Assembly: GCA_004193595.1 (NCBI GenBank)
Contig: RPGQ01000005.1
Coordinates: 66,021-130,020, forward strand
DNA: 64,000 bases
Reading direction: 5' to 3'
Source: Desulfobacteraceae bacterium Eth-SRB2
GTDB lineage: Bacteria; Desulfobacterota; Desulfobacteria; Desulfobacterales; UBA11574
Part shown: piece by piece, positions 19,470 to 27,394 of the stretch
Position numbering within the stretch: the first letter of the stretch is position 1
How the letters are laid out: each line of letters opens with the position of its first letter
The notes under the pieces: model-generated
What the model was told of the DNA's origin: nothing
Databases searched by the model: none
What the model saw: the letters and a program-made list of their open reading frames with translations, nothing else
Made by a program: the position numbers and the translations under genes

Positions 19470-19895
19470 TTACATCCTTCCGCTTCTCATAATCGATATC
19501 AACAACCAAAACCCCATTGCACCTGCAACCAGAAAGCCAACAAGACCGATAACCAGTATTTCATGCCACTTGGGCGGGATACCGGAAAGCACAATAAGGC
19601 CCGAGCCGATCACCAGGGATGCCAGGACAACGGCAAAGGAAAGCCGGTTGCTGATCCGGTCATTGGCGGCAATCATCGGTTCCAATCCACGATGTTCAAA
19701 CTCTATTTTTATCTTGCCCTGTCTGGCCAATTTGAGAATCGTTCGAACCTTTCCGGGGATATCTTTTAAAAGGTGAAAAAGTTCGGTTCCTGAATTTGCC
19801 ATGTCTTTCGCGATTCGGCGGGGGTGAATGCGGTTTAGCTGAATGCGTTTAATGAAAGGGGCGGTCTTTTCGATAACATTCGGTTTTAAAAAATA
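19470..19895 (-). pseudogene. UbiB/ABC1 kinase-like protein, C-terminal remnant
   Basis: The frame is open from 19895 after a TGA and encodes a C-terminal piece of the UbiB/AarF family: a stretch ending RIHPRRIAKD, the motif RGLEPMIAANDRISNRLSF, and two terminal membrane helices (SFAVVLASLVIGSGLIVL and ILVIGLVGFLVAGAMGFWLL). The ATP-grasp/kinase-like core, which makes up most of the about 500-aa family, is absent. With no kinase motifs it should be inactive as a UbiB protein. The 110-aa frame from ATG 19802 could still be translated. Confidence 0.7.
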
Positions 19896-20152
19896 TCAAA
19901 TCATCCTCCCTCACTATTGTGATGCTGTGTCAGATATTTCAGGTTTTCCAAGGTTTTTTTTGCTATCTTTTTACCGAACTCTATCATTTCATAGGCTTTA
20001 TGAAAATCATAAAAATCGCAACAATTGTCAGCAAGGTTCTTGTACAGAAACTTGACAAACAAATAATAGCGTTGACCAACACCTCGGCCACTTCGCAGGT
20101 CCTTACGAGGATTATCTTGTTGGCAATGTTCAATTGTAGTGGATTTAAAAAG

Positions 20153-20304
20153 TGATGGCTTCGTAAAAAGTCCAACTTCTGCGTTGCGCTGCATTCCTCG
20201 TCACTACGACGCACTATAAGTACGTCTCATTCCTCGTAATTTGCACGTCTTGAATTTGGAGTTTTTTACTTTGCCATCAAAATCTGACTTTTTACGAAAC
20301 CATC
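20153..20304. repeat. MITE-like element, 19-bp terminal inverted repeats
   Basis: GATGGCTTCGTAAAAAGTC at 20153-20171 and its near-perfect inverse (one mismatch) GACTTTTTACGAAACCATC at 20286-20304 bound a 152-bp element. Its interior (AACTTCTGCGTTGCGCTGCA near the left end, TTTGCACGTCTTGAATTTG near the right) is shared with 24914-25064. No open reading frame of note. Confidence 0.8.
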
Positions 20305-20385
20305 AAAAAGTAGAAACATTCGAAAAAAATTCTCAAAGTTATAGGATGTAAAAACCAGTGAAACTTGATGGTATAGGAATTTCCG

Positions 20386-21585
20386 TTACACCAATTGAGA
20401 TAACAATGTCTTTACAGGAACAATGGTGGGTTGTTTTGTTGAAAAACAATCCGCGTCAATATAATCTAATGAAAAAGACGCCTGAAAAGCATGAAGTGCA
20501 CGGATTTGTTTTTGAAAATGAAGCAAATCCTTGCTCACAGATTTCCCACCATCTGTTTTCACCTCTACCATAAACCAGGGCTCTTGATTCCGAGTGACAA
20601 GAAAATCCACCTCACGCTTGTCCTTATCACGGAGGAAATACAGTCCATATTCGCCAAATCCGTTATCGGTCCACCAATGGACGGCTTTCAATAAATGAGA
20701 TGCGACAAAGTTTTCTGATTTTGCGCCGGAATCCGCAATAAGAGACCAATTCCAAAGGTACATTTTTGGCTGTTTAAGCAAAGACCTGGGCACATTTTTA
20801 GACCAGGGTTGTATGGTAAAACAATAATATAACGATTCCAAAACCCTTATCCAGCGGCGTATAGTATCCACTGAAACTCTTATTTTTTTAGCAAGATTCG
20901 AATAATTAATCATTTGACCGGTTTGATATTTCAGCGTTTCGGCTAACAATTCAATCTGCTGTACTTCCTGGACTCGCGTAAGATCTCTGACGTCTTCGGT
21001 AAACAGCTGCTGCTGACGAAGACGTTTCCAGCGGTTTGAAAATCTTATGTTGGCTTTCAGAAACAGTTCGGGAAAACCTCCATAAGTATATAATGAATAA
21101 AATGCCTGTGGATCTATTGGCATGGGAATTTGTATCTCATTTGCAGCAAGGCGGGTTCCTGTGATTTCTCGCACTGAGACAGGATGAAGATGATATAAAA
21201 AATACCGTCCCATAAGACTATCCCCACCCCTTTTAAATACATCCAGTCTGGAGCTTCCAGTTACGATGATTCTTACTCCAGGACTATAAACATCAAAAAA
21301 ACCTTTTAGAAAATCCTTCCATTTTGAATACTTGTGAATTTCATCAAAAATAATGATCCGGGGTTTTTCACGTAATTGTTTAACGCCGATTTCTTCACCA
21401 ATCCTGTTTGGTCCCTCGATAATCAACCCACGATGATCCTGGTTGTCCCAATTGAAATAATGATACTCCTGAGCCAAATCTGTGCATAGAGTCGTTTTCC
21501 CTACCTGTCTCGGCCCGACGACAAATATCATCTGTCGATATCGGCCTAAATGTTCGGTAAGGACTGAAGAATATGATCTTTTCAT
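20386..21585 (-). CDS. AAA ATPase with DUF4143 C-terminal domain
   Basis: About 399 aa. The N-terminal AAA_14-type ATPase has Walker A GPRQVGKTTL (about residues 24-33) and Walker B IIIFDEIHKYSKWKDFLKG; the C-terminal DUF4143 region has the nuclease-like D-E.D pattern KREVDFLVTRNQEPWFMVEVK. Members are widespread single genes of unclear function, often compared with mobile ATPases. The chosen start (21585) lies only about 8 nt downstream of a good -10 box, so the message may be leaderless; the longer frame from 21621 would begin inside the promoter. A double palindromic operator overlaps the -35 region. Intact. Confidence 0.85.
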   Translation of the reverse strand: MKRSYSSVLTEHLGRYRQMIFVVGPRQVGKTTLCTDLAQEYHYFNWDNQDHRGLIIEGPNRIGEEIGVKQLREKPRIIIFDEIHKYSKWKDFLKGFFDVYSPGVRIIVTGSSRLDVFKRGGDSLMGRYFLYHLHPVSVREITGTRLAANEIQIPMPIDPQAFYSLYTYGGFPELFLKANIRFSNRWKRLRQQQLFTEDVRDLTRVQEVQQIELLAETLKYQTGQMINYSNLAKKIRVSVDTIRRWIRVLESLYYCFTIQPWSKNVPRSLLKQPKMYLWNWSLIADSGAKSENFVASHLLKAVHWWTDNGFGEYGLYFLRDKDKREVDFLVTRNQEPWFMVEVKTDGGKSVSKDLLHFQKQIRALHAFQASFSLDYIDADCFSTKQPTIVPVKTLLSQLV

Positions 21586-21592
21586 GACGATA

Positions 21593-21677
21593 TTATTATA
21601 TGGAAACAAACTGAAAGTCAAGACTATTTTACGAAGTATCGTAAATTGGTCAAGACTATTTTACGAAATATCGTAAA
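21593..21677 (-). promoter_or_regulatory. Promoter with two 18-bp palindromic operators for the AAA/DUF4143 gene
   Basis: Minus-strand -35 TTGACT (21621-21616) and a -10 region TATAATAA (21600-21593) precede the gene. Two palindromes, TTTACGAAGTATCGTAAA (21628-21645) and TTTACGAAATATCGTAAA (21660-21677), sit 32 bp apart, i.e. on one helical face, within 29-bp direct repeats that start at 21617 and 21649. Position immediately upstream of -35 suggests repressor or autoregulator binding. Confidence 0.65.
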
Positions 21678-21685
21678 CCAGTAAT

Positions 21686-21997
21686 TCCCATCTGCTCATA
21701 GTGCCCAGCAAATTCGTTTAAACCCGCTTTGACATACTCAAGCTTTGATGGGTGAGCACGTCCCTGATTTAGCACGTACTCAATTTCCGATTTCTCCGGT
21801 TTCTCGCTTGATTACGCCAACGGCGTAACGCTGTTAGCGTAATGGATTTCTATTTCCAGCTCATTACCATCATTACCATCAAAATTAACAATCTCCTGGA
21901 ATTCATCAAAGACAACAACAGCATCTTTTTTATTCTGGTCAGCTGCCTTTTTAACAGCCTCAAGAAGGTCATCTATATGAGGTGAAATAGGTGAACT
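21686..21997 (-). pseudogene. Decayed ATPase-like coding remnants
   Basis: Reading the minus strand, 21997-21840 encodes a run containing DDLLEAVKKAADQNKKDA, VVVFDEFQEI and ELEIEIHY, which resembles the Walker B region of archaeal-type AAA ATPases. Further downstream (about 21820-21690) a second coding-like run contains EYVLNQGRAHPSKLEYVKAG and NEFAGHYEQMGI, of unknown family. Stops and frame breaks separate them. No complete gene can be assembled. Confidence 0.5.
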
Positions 21998-22013
21998 CTG
22001 AACCTGTGAACGC

Positions 22014-22088
22014 CTATCGTAAATTTAACAGGGCAGGCCCCGGACAAATACGTTTCACTGTTACTATCGTAAATTTAACAGGACAGGC
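22014..22088. repeat. Direct repeat, 25 bp x 2 with 50-bp period
   Basis: CTATCGTAAATTTAACAGG followed by G/A-CAGGC occurs at 22014-22038 and again at 22064-22088, with starts exactly 50 bp apart. The core TATCGTAAA also occurs in the operators at 21628-21677, so the two may share a binding protein or a common origin. Confidence 0.6.
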
Positions 22089-22373
22089 AAATCACAACAC
22101 GCGGCGCCTGTGCTGCGCGTGACCGAAATTCAAAACCCCAAACAAAAAAACAATCGCTTTGCCTACGGCCCGGAGGGAACCGGTTTGGAATTTGGAGTTT
22201 GAGACCTGCCCGTTCGTGCCTTGCAATGGCAGGCGGGTTTGTTTGATATTTGGTGCTTGAGATTTATTTGTAATTTGCCTCTGGCCCGGAGGGAGATTTA
22301 ATTGATCTTTGATGCTTGGAATTTGGGATTTCAAAAATTGCGTGAACGGTTACAAACAAAAAAAACTGTACGT
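22089..22373. other. Repeat-derived noncoding region
   Basis: The sequence is full of reiterated words such as TTTGGAATTTGG, TTTGATATTTGGTGCTTGAG and GGCCCGGAGGGA. Frames here give low-complexity peptides with KSQ/PNSKFQ runs, which I regard as translation of repeats rather than a gene. Confidence 0.5.
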
Positions 22374-22573
22374 GTTCACGGTTCAAAATTTCAAGGGTTC
22401 AAGGTTTCATTCTTGTTCCCGAACTACATTTGATATGCGTATTTATGAGAAAAGTGTCAGTTTCGTCAGTCCTGATCCAAAATTTGAAACTAAATTGGCA
22501 ATTACCCGGGAAAATGAACATTTGTAAAAAGGACTTCATATCTTCAATGCCTTCTTTGTCCTTAACCTTGAAC
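22374..22573 (+). repeat. Dispersed ~200-bp element, copy B, with conserved micro-ORF
   Basis: Inverted homologue of 6861-7060. On the plus strand the ATG at 22435 starts a 30-codon frame ending at 22527 (MRIYEKSVSFVSPDPKFE, then TKLAITRENEHL). Against copy A there are no indels within the frame and about half of the changed codons are synonymous. The frame is open further upstream in both copies (GSRFHS). The element is bounded by GTTCACGG/GGTTCAAGG words on the left and TTGAACGTTGAACCCTGAAC on the right. Confidence 0.75.
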
Positions 22574-22691
22574 GTTGAACCCTGAACCGTGAACGGATAC
22601 CAAAAAACTTATGGACTATTGAATTTGTTTCATTTAAACTTGTTATTCACTATCTTACACTGGTGGTCCTCGACATGGTTTCTGATAACTC

Positions 22692-24050
22692 ATGAAAGCA
22701 TTCAGAAAAATGCATCCCGGGATAATCTTATTGTCCAGTTACCTTGTGACGATCGGTGTGGGAACTTTTTTGCTTTTGTTGCCGGCATCCACTGTTTCCG
22801 GAACGATTTCTTTTATCGATGCAATCTTTACCGCCACATCCGCAGTCTGTGTAACCGGCCTGATTGTCGTGGATACAGGGTCCTATTTTACCCTTTTCGG
22901 TCAACATATTATTCTTGCTTTGATTCAACTGGGCGGACTGGGGGTAATGACGATTTCAGTAACCATCTTTCTGATGATCGGAAAGATGGTATCTTTTAAA
23001 CAGCGGATGGCCATGCAGGATCTTTTTGCCCATACACCGCGTGAAGATATCAATCAGCTTGTGACGTCAGTTCTCTGGTTCACCGTCATTGCGGAACTTA
23101 CCGGGATACTGCTGCTAACCTTTCACTGGATCAAAGAATATCCATTAACCACGGCACTCTACATGGCTGTGTTTCACTCTGTCTCAGCATTTTGCAACGC
23201 GGGGTTTTCCCTGTTCACCAACAGTTTCATGGATTATACTAGTGATATTTTCTTAAATGTTGTGATCTGCACGTTAATTATCTTCGGCGGAATCGGATTC
23301 CCTGTGGTGTATGACATATATAAAACCGCATTCCGGTCACAAGGAAAACGAGTAACCCTGTCTGTTCAGACAAAAACCGTTTTAATTACAACCGGCATTT
23401 TAATTATGGCGGGAACAGCCGTTTTCTGGAGCGTTGAGCAGAATGCTTCAATACACGAATACCCATTTGTCGGCCGTTTTCTGACTTCCGTTTTTCAGTC
23501 CATAACCTGCCGCACCGCCGGATTCAACACGATCAATATCGCTACGCTCGGCAATGCAACCCTGGCATTTATGATATTTTTAATGGTTGTCGGCGCCTCT
23601 CCGGGTTCTTGTGGCGGAGGGATAAAAACCACCACCCTCGCTGTTCTGGGAAAATTTGCCTGGAGTCGTATGAGGAATAAAATCCGGGTGAACATGTTCA
23701 AAAAAAGCATCCCCAAAGATGCGGTAACCAAAAGCACATCCCTTGTGGTTATATCGATGACTATAATTGTAGCAGCGCTTTTTTTACTTTTATTATGCAC
23801 ACCGGAGAATATGTGCTCCGGTGAACATCATTCACAGTTTCTTTCATATCTTTTTGAAGTGGTTTCAGCGTTTGGAACCGTGGGCCTTTCCATGGGCGCT
23901 ACAACCCAAATGACCTGTCTGGGGAAATTGTTAATTATTATCATCATGTTAATCGGCCGTGTCGGCGTATTAACCTTTTCCTATTTAATCGCCGGTGTAG
24001 AATTAACAAACGGCATTGAATATGCTGAAGAAAATATTATGATTGGCTAA
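22692..24050 (+). CDS. trkH: Potassium uptake membrane subunit (TrkH/KtrB family)
   Basis: A 452-residue K+ translocating subunit with four M1-P-M2 repeats. Selectivity-filter-like loops are visible as TSAVCVTGL (about 57-65), SVSAFCNAGFS (about 155-165), TCRTAGFNT (about 275) and FGTVGLS (about 397); SPGSCGGGIKTTTLAVLGKF follows the third pore. The length suits KtrB better than the about 480-aa TrkH. The TrkA-type regulatory subunit gene follows after a 200-bp gap with an inverted repeat. No clear ribosome site precedes ATG 22692, so the start is only probable. Confidence 0.93.
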   Translation: MKAFRKMHPGIILLSSYLVTIGVGTFLLLLPASTVSGTISFIDAIFTATSAVCVTGLIVVDTGSYFTLFGQHIILALIQLGGLGVMTISVTIFLMIGKMVSFKQRMAMQDLFAHTPREDINQLVTSVLWFTVIAELTGILLLTFHWIKEYPLTTALYMAVFHSVSAFCNAGFSLFTNSFMDYTSDIFLNVVICTLIIFGGIGFPVVYDIYKTAFRSQGKRVTLSVQTKTVLITTGILIMAGTAVFWSVEQNASIHEYPFVGRFLTSVFQSITCRTAGFNTINIATLGNATLAFMIFLMVVGASPGSCGGGIKTTTLAVLGKFAWSRMRNKIRVNMFKKSIPKDAVTKSTSLVVISMTIIVAALFLLLLCTPENMCSGEHHSQFLSYLFEVVSAFGTVGLSMGATTQMTCLGKLLIIIIMLIGRVGVLTFSYLIAGVELTNGIEYAEENIMIG

Positions 24051-24132
24051 TACTTAACCCGGATAAGCCCGCCCTCCTGCCGAGAGGAGTAAGACGGACG
24101 GGCCGAAACCAAAAAAGATCGGTTTTATTTTT

Positions 24133-24201
24133 ACCACGAAGATCACGAAGGAAAAGAAGAATAAAACATATAACCATCGTGCTCTTCGTGTACTTCGTGG
24201 T
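24133..24201. repeat. Inverted repeat between trkH and trkA
   Basis: ACCACGAAGATCACGAAG (24133-24150) and CTTCGTGTACTTCGTGGT (24184-24201) are inverted copies with 2 mismatches in 18, around a 33-bp interior. As RNA this would fold into a strong stem-loop between two genes of one transport system. It resembles a widespread intergenic element rather than a U-tailed terminator, since no T-run follows. Confidence 0.6.
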
Positions 24202-24254
24202 GTAATCAAACTTTTTTTGTTACAAAAAGCACAAAAATTATATTCAGGTGAAAA

Positions 24255-24926
24255 ATGAAAAAAATGAAGCGATTCGCAGTTATCGGTTTGGGCAAATTCG
24301 GCTTTTTTGTCGCCAAATCACTCTACGAGGACGGAAATGAAGTGATAGCCATTGATACTGATCGCAATCGTGTTCAGGCGATTAAAGCATTCTGCAGTGA
24401 AGCCATTGTAATGGACGCCACTGAAAACGAGCCCCTCAAATCCCTTGGTCTGGAAGTAATGGACGGGGTTATTGTCAGCACCGGAATTAATATCAGCATC
24501 AGCATATTAATCAGCCTCCATTTACATGAAATCGGTGTCAAAAAGATTCTGGCAAAGGCGCTGGACGAAGACCACGCAAAAATATTGAGCAAGGTCGGCG
24601 CCACAGAAATCATCCACCCGGAAAAAGATATGGCAGTCAGGGTGGCCAGAGGATTGTCCAGACCTAATATTCTGGATTTCATTCCTTTAGAGGAAGACTA
24701 CAACCTTGTCCAGGTGGGCCCTCCAAGCGCTTTTATCGGTAACTCCCTGAAAGATCTGAATCTTAGAGCAAAATATAATGTATATGTCATTGCCGTTAAA
24801 GAACTGGTTCCCGAAAACTTTATTCTTGTTCCTCCGGCAAGTTTTGTTATTAAGGAGAGCGACATTCTTATGATGCTGGGAAAATCAGAGGATATCAAAC
24901 GAATCGAGGAATTGACGGTCTCGTAA
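24255..24926 (+). CDS. trkA: TrkA/KtrA-type K+ channel regulatory subunit
   Basis: A 223-residue cytoplasmic regulator. The N-terminal RCK/TrkA-N Rossmann domain opens with FAVIGLGKFGFFVAKSL and has the acidic end of strand 2 in VIAIDTDRNRVQAI, typical of NAD(H)/ADP-binding. The TrkA-C domain occupies about residues 140-220. It would gate the TrkH/KtrB-like pore encoded just upstream. The last four codons plus the TAA stop (24914-24926) lie within the left end of a MITE-like repeat, so the repeat has probably supplied the present C-terminus and stop codon. Confidence 0.93.
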   Translation: MKKMKRFAVIGLGKFGFFVAKSLYEDGNEVIAIDTDRNRVQAIKAFCSEAIVMDATENEPLKSLGLEVMDGVIVSTGINISISILISLHLHEIGVKKILAKALDEDHAKILSKVGATEIIHPEKDMAVRVARGLSRPNILDFIPLEEDYNLVQVGPPSAFIGNSLKDLNLRAKYNVYVIAVKELVPENFILVPPASFVIKESDILMMLGKSEDIKRIEELTVS

Positions 24927-25064
24927 AAAGCCCAACTTCTGCGTTGTGCTGCATTTCGTAATCATTCAACGTACGAAAAGTACGCCTCATGATTACAAAA
25001 TTTGCACGCCTTGAATTTGAACTTTTTACGAAACCGTCTAAATCGGACTTTTTACGAAGCCATC
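24914..25064. repeat. MITE-like element overlapping the trkA 3' end
   Basis: Left end GACGGTCTCGTAAAAAGCC (24914-24932); right ends at 25020-25038 and, as an extra copy, GACTTTTTACGAAGCCATC at 25046-25064. The interior parallels 20153-20304 (AACTTCTGCGTTGTGCTGCA; TTTGCACGCCTTGAATTTGA). It overlaps the last 13 bases of trkA. Confidence 0.75.
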
Positions 25065-25114
25065 AGGAATTAAAGTAGCCGGTTTTTTTTGAAAGATTAA
25101 GCCCTAATGAATTC

Positions 25115-25225
25115 GTAAAAAGTGAAACGTGAAATGTAAAATGTAAAACGACTACATTTAGTATATTAAGAGGTAATATTACACAACATATAGACTTTTC
25201 ACGTTTAACCTTTAACTTTTTACTG
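25115..25225. repeat. Inverted repeat upstream of CPA2 antiporter gene
   Basis: GTAAAAAGTGAAACGTGAAA at 25115 and, inverted, TTCACGTTTAACCTTTAACT followed by TTTTAC ending at 25225 flank about 60 bp of A/T-rich DNA. This is probably another small repeat element; the antiporter promoter must lie inside or after it. Confidence 0.45.
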
Positions 25226-25256
25226 AAATATCAAGCCCTGAAGGACTATTTTAAAT

Positions 25257-26522
25257 ATGAAAATCGACGGTTCATTTTTACAATTTTCCATTTTGACCCT
25301 ATTGGGGGGTGCGACAATTATCGGGTTCTATGCGGGTCGCCTGTCACATCGTATCAATTTGCCCACAATTATCGGTTATATGGCGTTAGGCATCATTCTC
25401 GGACCATCCATTCTGAATATTTTTGAAGAAGGCGTTATTCAACAGCTATCATTCGTGTCGGAGATCGGACTAGGATTTGTTGCATTTACTATTGGTTCCG
25501 AGCTGAGTCTGGCTTCTTTAAAGCGTATGGGTCCCGGCATTGTCTCCATTATTCTTGCGGAATCTTTGATGGCCTTTCTGGTGGTCACAATTGCAATATA
25601 TGTGCTCACTCGAGACCTGCCCTTATCAATTATTTTTGGTGCAATGGCGCCGGCCAGTGCGCCTGCAGGGACCGTTGCCGTTATTCAGGAATATAAAGCC
25701 AAGGGAAGTCTTACAAAGGCGCTTTATGCGGTGGTGGGATTTGACGATGGATTGGCCGTTATAATTTATGGATTTGCAGTTGCCTTTGCAAAGACGCTCC
25801 TCATTAGAGAATCTTACCCTGTCACGACAAATATTTTACATGCACTTGGGACCCCCATAGTCGAAATCAGCTTAAGCGTGATCCTTGGTGGAGTCATTGG
25901 AGTTGTATTCTCAAAGCTGGTAGCAAAACTGCATAATTTTCGAGATATTTTGATACTCATTTTCGGTTTTGTGCTACTCGCTACCGGCCTTTCAATCCGG
26001 TGGCATTTATCTTTTATTCTGACCAATATGATGGTCGGTTTCGTGTTCGTCAACAACCAACCTGAGGCGGTGATACGGAGGGTAAGGACACCGCTTAACC
26101 AAATCATGCCCCTGGTGTTCTTACTGTTCTTTTGTCTTGCCGGCGCACACCTCAAGATATCAGCCATTACGACCCTGGGAGTCCTCAGCTTGGTTTACAT
26201 TATAGGCCGCTCGGCAGGATTGATGGGGGGGGCTTATCTTGGGGCCTGTTTGGGCCGGGTTGAGAAAAAGATAAAAAAATATCTGGGATTCGGTATTCTT
26301 TCCCAGGCAGGCGTGGCAATGGGTCTTTCGCTCATCGTCATGGATGAGTTCACTCAACTCTCTGCACAATATCACCTTCCGCATGCAGGAATAATAGGTG
26401 CTCATGTGTTGACAACCATCACGGCTACCTGTATTTTTTTTGAGATCATTGGCCCGATTCTTACAAAATTTGCGTTAACAAAGGCAGGGGAAATATCTGT
26501 ACAAAAAAAAGGAGTGCCATGA
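25257..26522 (+). CDS. Cation:proton antiporter, CPA2 family
   Basis: A 421-residue, 11-13 TM monovalent cation/H+ antiporter (KefB/NapA-like membrane domain only, without a C-terminal RCK domain). Typical features are the TM1-2 region IGYMALGIILGPSILNIF, the GLGFVAFTIGSELSL segment, and the crossed-helix region SAPAGTVAVIQEYKAKG with GFDDGLAVIIYGFAVAF carrying the ion-binding acidic residues. It overlaps the next gene (CBS-domain protein) by 4 nt (ATGA), which suggests that the CBS protein regulates it. Together with TrkH/TrkA it forms an ion-homeostasis cluster. Confidence 0.92.
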   Translation: MKIDGSFLQFSILTLLGGATIIGFYAGRLSHRINLPTIIGYMALGIILGPSILNIFEEGVIQQLSFVSEIGLGFVAFTIGSELSLASLKRMGPGIVSIILAESLMAFLVVTIAIYVLTRDLPLSIIFGAMAPASAPAGTVAVIQEYKAKGSLTKALYAVVGFDDGLAVIIYGFAVAFAKTLLIRESYPVTTNILHALGTPIVEISLSVILGGVIGVVFSKLVAKLHNFRDILILIFGFVLLATGLSIRWHLSFILTNMMVGFVFVNNQPEAVIRRVRTPLNQIMPLVFLLFFCLAGAHLKISAITTLGVLSLVYIIGRSAGLMGGAYLGACLGRVEKKIKKYLGFGILSQAGVAMGLSLIVMDEFTQLSAQYHLPHAGIIGAHVLTTITATCIFFEIIGPILTKFALTKAGEISVQKKGVP

Positions 26523-26995
26523 CAGAGTCAAAAAGAACAGACCCTATGGGTAAGGTGGCTGATTTTTTGAAAGAATCCAAACCGCGCAATGTTCCCAAGG
26601 TAAAAGAACAGGCCGGTGTCAGTGAACTTATCGAGGCATTTGTTCAATCCGATCATTCACGTATCGTTTACGTTGTGGATGACCAGGAACGGCTCAAAGG
26701 TATTATATCCTTAGGGAATCTGGTCAGACACTTTTTTTTTCACTACCACGATACGCATATCGATAGTCGACACCTTATCAGCATGGCGGTTTCGGAAACG
26801 GCAAAGGACTTTATGCATGAAAATGCACTTGTCGCGGCGGTTACCGATGAAGTGGAGGATGTACTTAAGCGTATGATTAAAAACAACGTTAAAGAGATTG
26901 CGATCCTGGATAATCAAAAACGAGTCATAGCAGACCTCACCATAATTGACCTCCTCAAGCATTATAAGCGTTGCACGGGTAACGACCTGCTTTAA
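26519..26995 (+). CDS. CBS-domain protein coupled to the antiporter
   Basis: A 158-residue cytoplasmic protein with two CBS motifs (about residues 20-75 and 100-155; SRIVYVVDDQERLKGIISL and IAILDNQKRVIADLTIIDLL). CBS pairs bind adenosyl ligands and often gate transporters. Its ATG overlaps the antiporter stop codon, so the two are translated together. No catalytic domain is visible. A regulatory role for the antiporter is inferred from this overlap. Confidence 0.85.
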   Translation: MTESKRTDPMGKVADFLKESKPRNVPKVKEQAGVSELIEAFVQSDHSRIVYVVDDQERLKGIISLGNLVRHFFFHYHDTHIDSRHLISMAVSETAKDFMHENALVAAVTDEVEDVLKRMIKNNVKEIAILDNQKRVIADLTIIDLLKHYKRCTGNDLL

Positions 26996-27087
26996 CTTAA
27001 AGAATTCCTTCTAATTAACCCTTGTATATTTTTTGCAGGGCGAATGTGCCACAACACAAAAATAATTGCAAGATACAAGATTCCCAA

Positions 27088-27288
27088 CTACTTTTTTTTC
27101 GCCTTATTATCTCTTGTTGATGAATAGCCGTCTGAAAACCACCCACCACCTTTAAGATGAAAGTTGCACAGGGAAATAACCTTTTTGGCCTTCTTATGAC
27201 ACGTTGGGCAAATTATTTCTTTTGTTCCTATTTTAACGAACTTTTCTGTGATAGTGCCATTTGGGCATTCAAATTCATAAATTGGCAT
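27088..27288 (-). CDS. FmdB-type zinc-ribbon protein
   Basis: About 66 aa, starting MPIYEFECPNG. A single CPTCHKKAKK zinc knuckle pairs with the earlier Cys of FECPNG, as in the FmdB/putative regulatory protein family, though the family's usual CxxC at the first knuckle is reduced to one Cys (CPNG). The ORF extends six codons upstream, but MPIYEF is the conserved start. It is a close paralogue of the protein at 38136-38324. It lies downstream of ftsH on the same strand, convergent with the CBS gene. Function unknown. Confidence 0.8.
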   Translation of the reverse strand: MPIYEFECPNGTITEKFVKIGTKEIICPTCHKKAKKVISLCNFHLKGGGWFSDGYSSTRDNKAKKK

Positions 27289-27394
27289 AACCATAAATCT
27301 CATCATCAGACAAATCTACTGTAAAAAAGCAACAGGAGTATTTCATAAAAAATCATATGCAAATCAACTCGTAAAAAACACCGAAAATTTCAGG

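Noticed and set aside
22092..22334. 80-codon minus-strand frame
   Set aside because: Peptide is translation of reiterated noncoding words (KSQ, NSKFQ types), a known artefact of such repeats.
20153..25064. CRISPR-like array
   Set aside because: The repeats are few, dispersed and have inverted ends; no regular spacer structure and no cas genes.
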